The position numbers and the translations under genes are program-made. DNA of 33,544 bases from DATBJG01 sp963790545. Lineage in GTDB: Bacteria; Acidobacteriota; Vicinamibacteria; Vicinamibacterales; JAMQPK01. The notes under the pieces are model-generated. The model searched no databases. It was given only the letters and a program-made list of their open reading frames with translations, and was not told where the DNA came from. This document shows, piece by piece, positions 1-9,391 of this stretch. Every line of letters begins with the position of its first letter. Position 1 is the first letter of the stretch. Location of the stretch: positions 1-33,544 of the forward strand of contig CAWBPA010000011.1 in the NCBI GenBank assembly GCA_963790545.1. The letters run 5' to 3'.

Positions 1-470
1 ATGTCTCGAATGGATTCGAGCTGCTCGATCGTCCGCGAGATTTCGGCATCGAGGACTGGGGTCGCCGGGTCGGTCTGTCGCGCAACAAGGCGGCCGATCG
101 CACGATCGATGTGGGCAACAAGACTTTGACGAGGTTTCGCGGTCGCTGTGACATCCTGTTCGTCGCGGCCGGATGACCGAGGAACGTGGACGCCAACCGC
201 GCGCCGCCATTCGTCGAATGCGTCCAGCACGTCGGCTTCGCAGAAATCGATGCGGACGGGCCGCCTGCGCGGACCTTTGGCGTAGTAGCGCTCGAAATAG
301 CGATCGACGCCATGCCGCACGACCTTGGCCGGAATGCCTCGCGAGGCCCATCCAGACACCAGCTCGAAGGCAGGTCCGACAATACGTATCAGGTGGCCGT
401 CATTCTTCCGGCAGAGATATGTTTCGACGTCGCGGCAGTACTGATCGGGATCAAAGCCTGAAAAGCCCAC
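1..470 (-). CDS. Conserved hypothetical protein, N-terminal part (runs off the left edge)
   Basis: An open frame on the minus strand starts at GTG (470-468), three bases after the coaX stop codon, and stays open to the window edge (about 156 codons seen). The protein begins MGFSGFDPDQYCRDVETYLC and continues with RKNDGHLIRIVGP, a Tyr/Arg-rich DRYFERYYAKGPRRRPVRIDFC stretch (in two parts) and DAFDEWRRAVG. No catalytic motif, signal peptide or membrane segment is visible. Tight spacing implies co-transcription with coaX and translational coupling. Codon use matches the neighbours and the frame is uninterrupted, so I treat it as real. I have a general impression of similar proteins in acidobacterial genomes but assign no function. 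The C-terminus is outside the window. Confidence 0.75.
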   Translation of the reverse strand, partial: MGFSGFDPDQYCRDVETYLCRKNDGHLIRIVGPAFELVSGWASRGIPAKVVRHGVDRYFERYYAKGPRRRPVRIDFCEADVLDAFDEWRRAVGVHVPRSSGRDEQDVTATAKPRQSLVAHIDRAIGRLVARQTDPATPVLDAEISRTIEQLESIRD

Positions 471-473
471 AGC

Positions 474-1265
474 CTAAAGTCCACCGTTGCGTTCCCAGAC
501 AATGCGAAGGCCCCGCAGCGTGAGTTCCGGATCGACTTCCTGGATCGAGGTGGTCTCAGGGGAAATCACGTCGGCCAGGCCACCGGTTGACACGCAAATC
601 GCCGTCGCACCGAGCTCGGCGCGCATGCGCTGAACGAGGCCTTCGACCATTCCCACGTATCCGTAGAAGAGGCCCGATTCCATCGAACCCACGGTCGTGC
701 GACCAATCACCTGTCGGGGTTTCCTCACATCGACGCGCGGCAGCCGGGCCGCCCGCTGAAACAGGGCGTCTGCTGAAATCTGGATGCCCGGACAAATCAC
801 GCCGCCCAGATACTCACCCTTGGCGGTGATGGCATCGAACGTCGTGGCCGTTCCGAAATCCACCACGATGACGGGCCGGCTCTCTTTCCGCCCGTAACGC
901 TCGTACGCGCCAATCCCGTTCACGATGCGGTCCGCTCCGACCTCCGCCGGATTCTCGTACAGAACGGGCATCCCCGTCTTGGTTTCGCCGTCGACCACGA
1001 GCGGTACCAGTTTGAAGTACCGCTCGACCATTTCCGTTGTCACACGGGTCAATGGGGGAACGACCGACGCAATGACGACAGCACGCACTCGACTGGTTTC
1101 GATACGACTATGTTCGAAGAGCTGCGTAATCCAGATGCCCAACTCATCAGATGTGCGCTCGCGCCGAGTTGCAAGTCGCCAGCTCTGCTGCAACTGCTCG
1201 CCGGCGTACACACCAAGCACGATGTTGGTGTTGCCGACATCAATCGCCAGGAGCAGGTCAGCCAT
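474..1265 (-). CDS. coaX: Type III pantothenate kinase
   Basis: Catalyses ATP-dependent phosphorylation of pantothenate, the first step of CoA synthesis, in the cytoplasm. The 263 residues fit the type III (CoaX, ASKHA-fold) family. DVGNTN at residues 9-14 is the phosphate-binding P-loop-like motif, GADRI at 110-114 carries the expected catalytic Asp112, and DFGTATTFD at 136-144 is the second nucleotide-binding motif. It is the fourth gene of a minus-strand run valS-nadC-birA-coaX. A 30-base spacer separates it from birA and consists almost wholly of TTTTCAG repeats, so no Shine-Dalgarno sequence is seen directly upstream of the ATG. The type III enzyme is known to be insensitive to CoA feedback and unable to use acetyl-pantothenate analogues. 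Confidence 0.96.
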   Translation of the reverse strand: MADLLLAIDVGNTNIVLGVYAGEQLQQSWRLATRRERTSDELGIWITQLFEHSRIETSRVRAVVIASVVPPLTRVTTEMVERYFKLVPLVVDGETKTGMPVLYENPAEVGADRIVNGIGAYERYGRKESRPVIVVDFGTATTFDAITAKGEYLGGVICPGIQISADALFQRAARLPRVDVRKPRQVIGRTTVGSMESGLFYGYVGMVEGLVQRMRAELGATAICVSTGGLADVISPETTSIQEVDPELTLRGLRIVWERNGGL

Positions 1266-1271
1266 GGGGAG

Positions 1272-1295
1272 TTTTCAGTTTTCAGTTTTCAGTTT
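1272..1295. repeat. TTTTCAG heptamer repeat between birA and coaX
   Basis: Three exact head-to-tail copies of the heptamer TTTTCAG (1272-1292) run up to the birA stop codon at 1296-1298 and fill the leader of coaX. Read on the minus strand each unit is CTGAAAA, containing TGA. The same word recurs at 19868-19982, 21926-22016 and 22641-22671. Confidence 0.9.
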
Positions 1296-2123
1296 CTATT
1301 TCCACCTGACCTCACCCGCCACGAGTCGTGTGACGACTTCGCCTGTCCGTGCCAGGAGAGCGCCGTCATCGTCGAGATCGATCGCATGCCCGCGCACGAT
1401 ACCTTCTGGGCTGTCCCACTCGATCGGAGCCCCGCGTAGAGAAGGGGCAAACGCGCGCCAGGCGCTCAGAATAGCATCGAAGCGTGCGTTTCGGAGTTCC
1501 TGGTACCGGGTGGTAAGCGCCGCAAGCGTCTCCACGAGCACCGGCGCGCGATCGATTGGGCGACCGAGCTCGGCCTCGAGTGAGGTCGCCACGCTGGCCA
1601 GGGTGAGCGGATACGCCGTCAGACGAACATTGATGCCGATACCGACTACGACGGCTGGATGTTCAGCGCCTGTCGTCGACATCTCCGTCAGAATGCCACC
1701 CAATTTCCGCCGGCCCACGACCAGGTCATTGGGCCACTTCAACTCGACTGGCAAACCGGTGCTGGTGCGCACCCCTTCGGCAAGCGCCACACCTGCCGTA
1801 ACGGTGAGCCGCGACGCAATCCAGTGAGGAAACTGTGGCGACTCGCCCCGAGGCCTCAGAACCACCGATACGTAAATGCCCGACCCCACCGGTGAGAACC
1901 ATTCGCGGCCCCGACGGCCGCGTCCAGCCGTTTGCGCGTCCGCCAGAATGACGGTGCCTTCATCGGCACCGGCCTCGGCAAGCCGCATCGCGAGATCATT
2001 GGTGGACGTGAGCGTCGAGAAACAACGAAGCCCGACCGCAAAGACACCAAGCCGTGCGCCCGCTCGGTCCCAGGCATCCTGGATTTCCGGCGGAACGCCC
2101 GACGGCGCCGGCAGAGTCCGCAT
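1296..2123 (-). CDS. birA: Biotin--[acetyl-CoA-carboxylase] ligase, catalytic-domain type
   Basis: Activates biotin to biotinyl-5'-AMP and transfers it to the biotin carrier of acyl-CoA carboxylases. Visible motifs, counted from the ATG at 2123, are STND (40-43), the adenylate-binding GRGRRGR (67-73), KWPND (129-133), GGIL (142-145) and GIGIN (161-165), followed by a small C-terminal SH3-like domain. There is no N-terminal winged helix, so this is a class I ligase and not a biotin-operon repressor. I chose ATG 2123 because it lies one base after the nadC stop; an upstream in-frame start at 2144 would add seven residues and overlap nadC by 20 bases. The stop abuts a TTTTCAG repeat. A biotinylated enzyme such as propionyl-CoA carboxylase would fit the mutase pathway nearby, though none is in the window. 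Confidence 0.93.
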   Translation of the reverse strand: MRTLPAPSGVPPEIQDAWDRAGARLGVFAVGLRCFSTLTSTNDLAMRLAEAGADEGTVILADAQTAGRGRRGREWFSPVGSGIYVSVVLRPRGESPQFPHWIASRLTVTAGVALAEGVRTSTGLPVELKWPNDLVVGRRKLGGILTEMSTTGAEHPAVVVGIGINVRLTAYPLTLASVATSLEAELGRPIDRAPVLVETLAALTTRYQELRNARFDAILSAWRAFAPSLRGAPIEWDSPEGIVRGHAIDLDDDGALLARTGEVVTRLVAGEVRWK

Positions 2124-2124
2124 G

Positions 2125-2979
2125 TCAGGCCGGTTCGATTTCAAAGCTGATGTCGGCGGCAGCGGCCGAGTGGGTCAGAGCGCCACTCGACACGAAGTCG
2201 GCGCCCGTGCAGGCAAGCTCGGGAATGCGATCGAGTGAAACCCCACCGGAGATCTCGGTTTTCGCGCGACCACGACAACGCCGGACGGCTTCCTGAATAT
2301 CTGCCGTCTCCATGTTGTCGAGCAGCAGGATATCGGCACCGGCCTGCAGCGCCTCATCGACCTCGTTCAGATTTTCCACTTCGACTTCCACCGGGTACGG
2401 AAGTTGAGCTTTTTTGACGCGGGAGACCGCTACGCGAACGCCGCCGGCAAGCCGGATATGGTTGTCCTTGATCAGCACTCCATCGTCGAGGCTCATACGG
2501 TGGTTGGTGCCGCCACCCGCGCGAACGGCGTACTTCTCCAACGTTCGAAACGTCGGCGTCGTCTTGCGGGTGTCGAGCACGACTATCCGACCTCGACTGG
2601 CCTCGACGAACCGGCGCGCCAGCGTGGCAATGCCCGACAATCGCTGCAGGAAGTTCAACGCAGTCCGTTCGGCGGTGAGCAGCGCCCGGGCGCTGCCGGT
2701 GATTTCGGCAATCGACTCGCCTGGTTCGCACCACTGACCGTCACGCCGCAGGACCGTGACGCGGGCGTCGGGATCGAGTTGCCGGAACGACTCGATGGCC
2801 ACGTCGAGCCCGGCCACCACGCCTGCGGACTTCATCACCAGCACACCTCGCCCTCGTGCCTGCGGGTCAATGGCGGCCTGGGTGGTGACGTCGCCGCGAC
2901 CCGCGTCCTCCGCGAGCGCCCGACGGACCAGATCCTCATAGTCGCGTGGATCGAGTCCGACAGGCTCGGCGCCGGTCAT
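2125..2979 (-). CDS. nadC: Nicotinate-nucleotide diphosphorylase (carboxylating)
   Basis: Quinolinate phosphoribosyltransferase: converts quinolinate and PRPP to nicotinate mononucleotide, CO2 and PPi in de novo NAD synthesis. The 284-residue length is standard. Family motifs include GDVTT near 29-33, ERTALNFLQRLSGIAT (104-119), DTRKTTP (136-142), GGGTNHR (155-161) and KDNH (171-174); these supply the Arg, Lys and His residues that bind quinolinate and PRPP. The barrel end shows VEVEVEN and LLLDNM. The start overlaps the valS stop in an ATGA-type four-base overlap, implying coupling, and birA follows after one base. nadA and nadB are not in the window. Confidence 0.96.
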   Translation of the reverse strand: MTGAEPVGLDPRDYEDLVRRALAEDAGRGDVTTQAAIDPQARGRGVLVMKSAGVVAGLDVAIESFRQLDPDARVTVLRRDGQWCEPGESIAEITGSARALLTAERTALNFLQRLSGIATLARRFVEASRGRIVVLDTRKTTPTFRTLEKYAVRAGGGTNHRMSLDDGVLIKDNHIRLAGGVRVAVSRVKKAQLPYPVEVEVENLNEVDEALQAGADILLLDNMETADIQEAVRRCRGRAKTEISGGVSLDRIPELACTGADFVSSGALTHSAAAADISFEIEPA

Positions 2980-5567
2980 GTCCCGGCCCCTCCGGGTGCG
3001 GCTTCAGCCAGCTCCACGTCGACACTGTATTCTCCCTGAGCGGTGTCGAGACGTTCGATGAGCCCCGCTGCCATCAAGTCACGTCGCACGTCGTCGATCA
3101 GGCCAATTCGTTCCGGACGCTCGCGGACGACCACGCGACGGGCGGAGGTTTTCATGGGGCGCTGCTCTTCGGATTTCTTCTTGCGCACGTCGCCGAGGAC
3201 CATGGCCGCCATCTCCAGCGCCATCACCCCGCGATCGTCCGCTCCACCCGACAACGCAAGGAGCTCCTCGGAAGATGGCCATGTCACGCGATGCACGGAA
3301 CCGGGCTGCCACCAGGACCAGACTTCCTCCGTTACGAACGGCAGAAACGGCGCAAAGAGCCGAAGCAGCGTCGACAGCGCGGCCAGCAACGCGCTGTTGG
3401 CCGATCCGGCAGCTGCCTCGCCGTGATCGCCGTATCGTCGCGATTTCACCAGTTCGAGGTAGTTGTCGCAGAAAAACCAGAAGAAGCCCTCGGAGTGCTC
3501 GAGCGCGCGTGTGTAGTTGTAAGACTCGAGGTCGGAAGTCGCCTCGTCAACGAGCTTCGCCAGCTTCGTCAACATCCCGCGGTCGACCGCGTGCGTGACG
3601 TCTCCGCACGGCTCGGTCTTCATGAGAATAAACTTCGACGCGTTCAGCAGCTTGATGGCGAGACGCCTTCCGACCTTCATCTGCCCCACGTCGAAGGCCG
3701 TATCGGCGCCCGGCCCTCCCCGGGCGGCCCAATACCGTACACCGTCCGAGCCGTGTTCCTCGAGCAACGCAAACGGCGTGACGACGTTGCCCTTCGATTT
3801 GGACATCTTCTTGCGATCCGGATCGAGTATCCAACCCGAGAGTGCCGCATTCGTCCACGGCAGGCTGTCGTGCTCGAAGTGCGAGCGCAGCACGGTATCG
3901 AACAGCCAGGTGCGAATGATGTCGTGCGCCTGCGGGCGCAGATCGAATGGGAACAGCCGCTCGAAAAGGTCAGGGTCCTCTTCCCAGCGTGCGGCAATCT
4001 GCGGTGTGAGGGATGAGGTCGCCCACGTATCCATGATGTCGGGATCCGCGGCAAACCCGCCCGGTTTGTCGCGCTGAGTCGGCTTGTAGCCGTCAGGGAG
4101 CTCCGTGGACGGATCCAACGGGAGCCGTGATTCATCAGGCAGGAGTGGATCGGTAAACCGGATCACGCCATCGGCGCCAATGGGGTACCACACGGGAAAC
4201 GGCACGCCAAAGAACCGCTGGCGGCTGATACACCAGTCGCCCGCCAGTCCGGTCACCCAATTCTCATAGCGTGTCCGCATGTACTCCGGGTGCCACCGCA
4301 GTTGTCGTCCTCGCGCGAGCAACGCCTCACGAAATTCCATGGTTCGAATGAACCATTGACGACTCGTGATGATCTCGAGCGGCCGATCTCCCTTTTCGTA
4401 GAACTTCACGCTATGCGTGATGGGCCGCACATCACCAATCAACGCACCAGCTTCCTTCAGCTGTTCCACGATCGCCGTCCGCGCTTTCGAAACCGACAGA
4501 CCCGTGAGGCCGTCGTAGCTGCTCTGCGCGCTCGCAGGGTTGTCGGATTCCCAGCCGGCTTCACCCCACCGCACCGGTCGAAGTGTACCGTTCGGCTGGA
4601 GGACTCCGCGCACCGGCAGCTCGAGCTCGCGCCACCACACGACGTCCGTCACATCGCCAAATGTGCAAATCATCGCGACGCCGGTGCCCTTCTCAGGATC
4701 GGCCAGCGGATGGGCCTTGACCGGGACGCGCGCGCGAAAGAGCGGCGTCAGCACGTGCTGGCCAAACAATGGACGGTATCTTTCATCGTCCGGATGCGCG
4801 ACGAGCGCGACGCAGGCGGGCAGGAGTTCAGGACGGGTGGTTTCGATCTCGATGGCGCCCCCATCGAGACGATCGAAACGCAGCCGATGATACGCGCCTT
4901 CGCGTTCACGGTCTTCCAGCTCTGCCTGGGCCACGGCCGTCCGGAAGTCAACGTCCCAGAGCGTCGGCGCCTCGAGCTGGTATGCGAGGCCGCGCTTCAG
5001 CAACCGGATGAACGCCAGCTGCGAAACACGTTGGGCACGGCGATCGATCGTGGCATAGCCCATCGACCAGTCCACCGACAGACCGAGGTACCGCCACAAG
5101 TGCTCGAAGGCCTTCTCGTCTTCGACCGTGAGCCGATTGCACAACTCGATGAAGTTCGGGCGCGAAACTGGAATGGCCTGCTTCCCGGGTTTCTCCGGCG
5201 GCACAAACGCCGGATCGTACGGTAGCGACGGATCGCAACGGACGCCGTAGTAGTTCTGAACTCGCCGTTCGGTTGGCAGGCCGTTGTCGTCCCACCCCAT
5301 CGGATAGAACACTGCCTTGCCACGCATGCGCTGGAACCGGGCGATGAGATCCGTATGCGTGTAGGAGAACACGTGACCGACATGCAGCGATCCGCTGACC
5401 GTCGGTGGGGGCGTATCGATGGCGTACACATCACCGCGCGGACGGCTGCGATCAAACCGGTAGGTCTGTTCCGCCTCCCAGCGCTTCAGCCATTTGGTTT
5501 CGAGTCCTTCGAGCGCAGGCTTTTCTGGTACCTGAACAGGCCGATGGATTCCTGTCGCGTCGGGCAT
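2976..5567 (-). CDS. valS: Valyl-tRNA synthetase
   Basis: Class Ia synthetase charging tRNA-Val. The signature HVGH lies at 62-65 and KMSKSKGN at 587-594; the editing (CP1) domain lies between, with ETTRPELLPACVA near 242-254 and GTGVAMICTFGD near 294-305. GWDDNGLPTERRVQNYYGVR and the C-terminal region resemble the actinobacterial/archaeal-like (type 2) ValS lineage more than the E. coli type. The 863 residues lack the long C-terminal coiled-coil arm typical of the E. coli enzyme; the end is a short mixed domain. It is the first gene of the valS-nadC-birA-coaX run. About 60 bases separate it from the upstream regulator gene, with no obvious promoter seen there. Confidence 0.97.
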   Translation of the reverse strand: MPDATGIHRPVQVPEKPALEGLETKWLKRWEAEQTYRFDRSRPRGDVYAIDTPPPTVSGSLHVGHVFSYTHTDLIARFQRMRGKAVFYPMGWDDNGLPTERRVQNYYGVRCDPSLPYDPAFVPPEKPGKQAIPVSRPNFIELCNRLTVEDEKAFEHLWRYLGLSVDWSMGYATIDRRAQRVSQLAFIRLLKRGLAYQLEAPTLWDVDFRTAVAQAELEDREREGAYHRLRFDRLDGGAIEIETTRPELLPACVALVAHPDDERYRPLFGQHVLTPLFRARVPVKAHPLADPEKGTGVAMICTFGDVTDVVWWRELELPVRGVLQPNGTLRPVRWGEAGWESDNPASAQSSYDGLTGLSVSKARTAIVEQLKEAGALIGDVRPITHSVKFYEKGDRPLEIITSRQWFIRTMEFREALLARGRQLRWHPEYMRTRYENWVTGLAGDWCISRQRFFGVPFPVWYPIGADGVIRFTDPLLPDESRLPLDPSTELPDGYKPTQRDKPGGFAADPDIMDTWATSSLTPQIAARWEEDPDLFERLFPFDLRPQAHDIIRTWLFDTVLRSHFEHDSLPWTNAALSGWILDPDRKKMSKSKGNVVTPFALLEEHGSDGVRYWAARGGPGADTAFDVGQMKVGRRLAIKLLNASKFILMKTEPCGDVTHAVDRGMLTKLAKLVDEATSDLESYNYTRALEHSEGFFWFFCDNYLELVKSRRYGDHGEAAAGSANSALLAALSTLLRLFAPFLPFVTEEVWSWWQPGSVHRVTWPSSEELLALSGGADDRGVMALEMAAMVLGDVRKKKSEEQRPMKTSARRVVVRERPERIGLIDDVRRDLMAAGLIERLDTAQGEYSVDVELAEAAPGGAGT

Positions 5568-5627
5568 GACGGGTAATGGTAGTCGGTGGGACGAACGGAG
5601 GGAAGAGCCGGGGAACTCGACGAATCG

Positions 5628-6938
5628 CTAATCGCTCAATCTTCCGATTCTCTTGATGCGGTCGATTTCGTCGCGCACCAGGCGCTCGGCAACTCTCGAT
5701 ACCGTGTCTTTTACCGTTTCCCGGACGACCGCATCGTTCAGACGGCTCAGCACGCGCTCTGAGACACGGTCGACGAGCTCATCGGTGATGGCCACCGGGC
5801 CGGCCGCAGCGGGCGGCGAAAACATGCCGGGTATCGTCAGGGTTTCGCCCTGTTCCGCGGCGAGCAATGCGACAAACGCGTCGGCCATTGGCACAGACAC
5901 GATGGGTCTCGGAGTGTCGGCCACGGGAACTGAAGGCTCGTCGAACGTGAGTTTCGGTTTCGGAGCGGGCGATGCCACCGGTCGTGCCGGTGTGCTCGGG
6001 GCTTGTGCCACCGCTGTGGGCTGATGGGCAACGGCCGGCGCCGCCGGTTCACTCGCCCGAACGGGGGGCGCAGGAGACGCTGCCACCTCGACCGGCCTGG
6101 GCGCAACATCGGTCAGTCCGGAGAAGTCGAGGTCGGCCGCGCCGGACACTTCGGCAGCATGCTTGGCAATCCATTCGAATTCGTTTGGTCCCGCGCCTGG
6201 TGTCCGCGTCAGGCCGCTGGGTTTCTCGACTTCTGCAGCGCCTGCCGGACGTGCCGGGGCCCAATCCACAGCCTCTGGCGTGCTCGCAGCTGGCGGTGGC
6301 GCCGGCGGAGCCGGCGCGGCCCCTGCACGCTGCGACGCATCAAGATTTGAAAACGCCACATCGAGCTGATCGAAATAGTCGTCGAGCGACACCTGCGCGT
6401 CGACCACTCGGCTTTTGCTGCCGGGTTCGCTGGACGTTAACACGCTTACGGGATCGACGACGGGCGCAGGAGCAGGCTGAGGCTCGGACACCCGGACGTC
6501 GGGCGCGACCGGCGTCTGGACCGCGGTCTGAGGTGGCGCCGGACTTGGTCGGGGGCTGGCGGTTCCACCAGCGGCCTTGAGCAATTGCTTGACGCGACTA
6601 ATCACCATGTGCGGCTCGAACGGTTTGGCAAGGACTCCATCGCATCCCACTGCCGTGGCGCGTGCCTGATCGACGGGCTCGAAAGCGCCCGTCAGCAACA
6701 CCACGGGAATGTGTGCCAGTGTCGGTCGGCTCTTGACGTAGGCCGCTACATCGTAACCGTCCCGCTTTGGCATCCCGACGTCAGCCAGAATGATGTCGGG
6801 AGGGTCGGCTTCGATTCGGTCGATCGCCTGCTGGCCATCGCCAACGGCGGCCACGTTGACGTCCTCATCGGCGAACGTCAGCTCGATCACGCGCTGGATG
6901 GTGATGCTGTCGTCCGCGAGGAGGAGCTTATGAGACAT
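5628..6938 (-). CDS. Response regulator: receiver domain, Pro/Ala linker, C-terminal helix
   Basis: Residues 1-121 form a CheY-like receiver domain: acidic pair D9-D10, phosphoacceptor D53 in LADVGMP, T83 in LLTGAF and K105 in AKPFEP, all conserved, so phosphorylation is expected. Residues about 125-375 are a low-complexity Pro/Ala/Val-rich linker with short conserved islets (SLDDYFDQLDVAFSNLD, EFEWIAKHAAEVSGAADLDF). The last about 55 residues, from ITDELVDRVSERVLSRLND to IKRIGRLSD, form a charged amphipathic helix with heptad character. There is no DNA-binding or enzymatic output domain. The architecture recalls delta-proteobacterial and acidobacterial receiver proteins that act through protein-protein contacts. 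No histidine kinase is adjacent, so the partner is unknown. Confidence 0.88.
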   Translation of the reverse strand: MSHKLLLADDSITIQRVIELTFADEDVNVAAVGDGQQAIDRIEADPPDIILADVGMPKRDGYDVAAYVKSRPTLAHIPVVLLTGAFEPVDQARATAVGCDGVLAKPFEPHMVISRVKQLLKAAGGTASPRPSPAPPQTAVQTPVAPDVRVSEPQPAPAPVVDPVSVLTSSEPGSKSRVVDAQVSLDDYFDQLDVAFSNLDASQRAGAAPAPPAPPPAASTPEAVDWAPARPAGAAEVEKPSGLTRTPGAGPNEFEWIAKHAAEVSGAADLDFSGLTDVAPRPVEVAASPAPPVRASEPAAPAVAHQPTAVAQAPSTPARPVASPAPKPKLTFDEPSVPVADTPRPIVSVPMADAFVALLAAEQGETLTIPGMFSPPAAAGPVAITDELVDRVSERVLSRLNDAVVRETVKDTVSRVAERLVRDEIDRIKRIGRLSD

Positions 6939-7028
6939 GACCGGATCGCCCTCTACGAACGGAGAGAGCCCACCACCCTAGCTGTTTCGGACGAAAACGA
7001 CGCGAAGGATAGGCCTGGCATGGCCGAT

Positions 7029-7436
7029 TCAGCTCCGATCGCCGCGTTTCCGGCCCTGAGAGCCCACAAACTCGACGATCTCGCGCATGGGGGTCCCGGG
7101 CAGAAAGACGGCCGCAACACCCATCTCCTTGAGCGCCTGGGCATCCCGATCGGGAATGATGCCCCCCACGACCACCTGGACGTCGTCGAGTCCCTGCTCC
7201 TTGAGGCGCCGCAGGACCTCCGGGCAGATATGGTTGTGCGCACCGGACAAAATCGACAAACCAATGACGTCTGCATCTTCCTGCAATGCGGCAGCCACAA
7301 TCTGCTCGGGCGTCTGACGGAGCCCCATGTAGATCACTTCCATGCCCGCGTCGCGCAACGCGCGCGCAATGACCTTCGCGCCGCGGTCGTGACCATCGAG
7401 ACCAGGTTTGGCGATGACCACTCGGACCTTGCGCAT
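7029..7436 (-). CDS. Methylmalonyl-CoA mutase, B12-binding small subunit
   Basis: Stand-alone cobalamin-binding domain of methylmalonyl-CoA mutase, 135 residues. DGHDRG at 14-19 is the DxHxxG motif whose His16 replaces dimethylbenzimidazole as lower axial ligand of cobalt; SILSGAH near 61-67 and VVVGGIIPDRD near 88-98 complete the Rossmann-like fold. It works with the separately encoded substrate-binding subunit at 7551-9223 to interconvert R-methylmalonyl-CoA and succinyl-CoA. The split arrangement is known in archaea and several bacteria, unlike the single-chain E. coli Sbm. The two genes share strand and are separated by 114 bases holding a CCACAGAG-type inverted repeat. No meaB/argK chaperone gene is seen next to them. 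Confidence 0.94.
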   Translation of the reverse strand: MRKVRVVIAKPGLDGHDRGAKVIARALRDAGMEVIYMGLRQTPEQIVAAALQEDADVIGLSILSGAHNHICPEVLRRLKEQGLDDVQVVVGGIIPDRDAQALKEMGVAAVFLPGTPMREIVEFVGSQGRKRGDRS

Positions 7437-7469
7437 ACTCGGAACGAATCTTAACCAAACAGATGATTC

Positions 7470-7541
7470 TTACCACAGAGATCACAAAGATCACAGAGTA
7501 GTTCTAGTAATTTTCTCTGTGTCCTCCCTGGCCTTTGTGGT
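7470..7541. repeat. CCACAGAG-family inverted repeat
   Basis: The left arm (7472-7498) is three diverged 9-base units, ACCACAGAG, ATCACAAAG and ATCACAGAG. After a 16-base AT-rich loop the right arm (7515-7541) is its imperfect reverse complement, starting CTCTGTG and ending TTTGTGGT; I count about 19 of 27 positions pairing. It fills the spacer between the two mutase genes. A second copy lies inside uvrC at 26395-26505. Confidence 0.85.
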
Positions 7542-7550
7542 GACAACTTC

Positions 7551-9223
<1,673 letters not shown>

Positions 9224-9354
9224 ATGCGTCAACGCCCGATCCGCTCCATCAGGGAGGATCCGCGTGAACCCGCGTTCCTGATTATACCGCCCGACTTCGC
9301 GCCGCTTCGTTGCAGAACGGCTCGATGTGGGCAGTGATGTGAAACGCCCGTTTC

Positions 9355-9383
9355 TTGACTCCCTGTTGGCGCCACGTTAGGCT
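9355..9383 (+). promoter_or_regulatory. Predicted sigma70-type promoter of the glutamate dehydrogenase gene
   Basis: TTGACT (9355-9360) and TAGGCT (9378-9383) are separated by exactly 17 bases. The -10 box ends eight bases before the ATG at 9392, so the transcript would start at or within about two bases of the start codon. No Shine-Dalgarno sequence is seen. Both points suggest a leaderless mRNA; this is inferred from spacing only. Confidence 0.55.
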
Positions 9384-9391
9384 CGCCACCT

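Noticed and set aside
2946..4016. Long plus-strand frames opposite valS (also 4290-5225), the VWFA gene (11535-12758) and rpsA (16982-18091)
   Set aside because: They are antisense shadows of strongly conserved genes in a GC-rich genome, with Arg/His-rich translations and no family motif.
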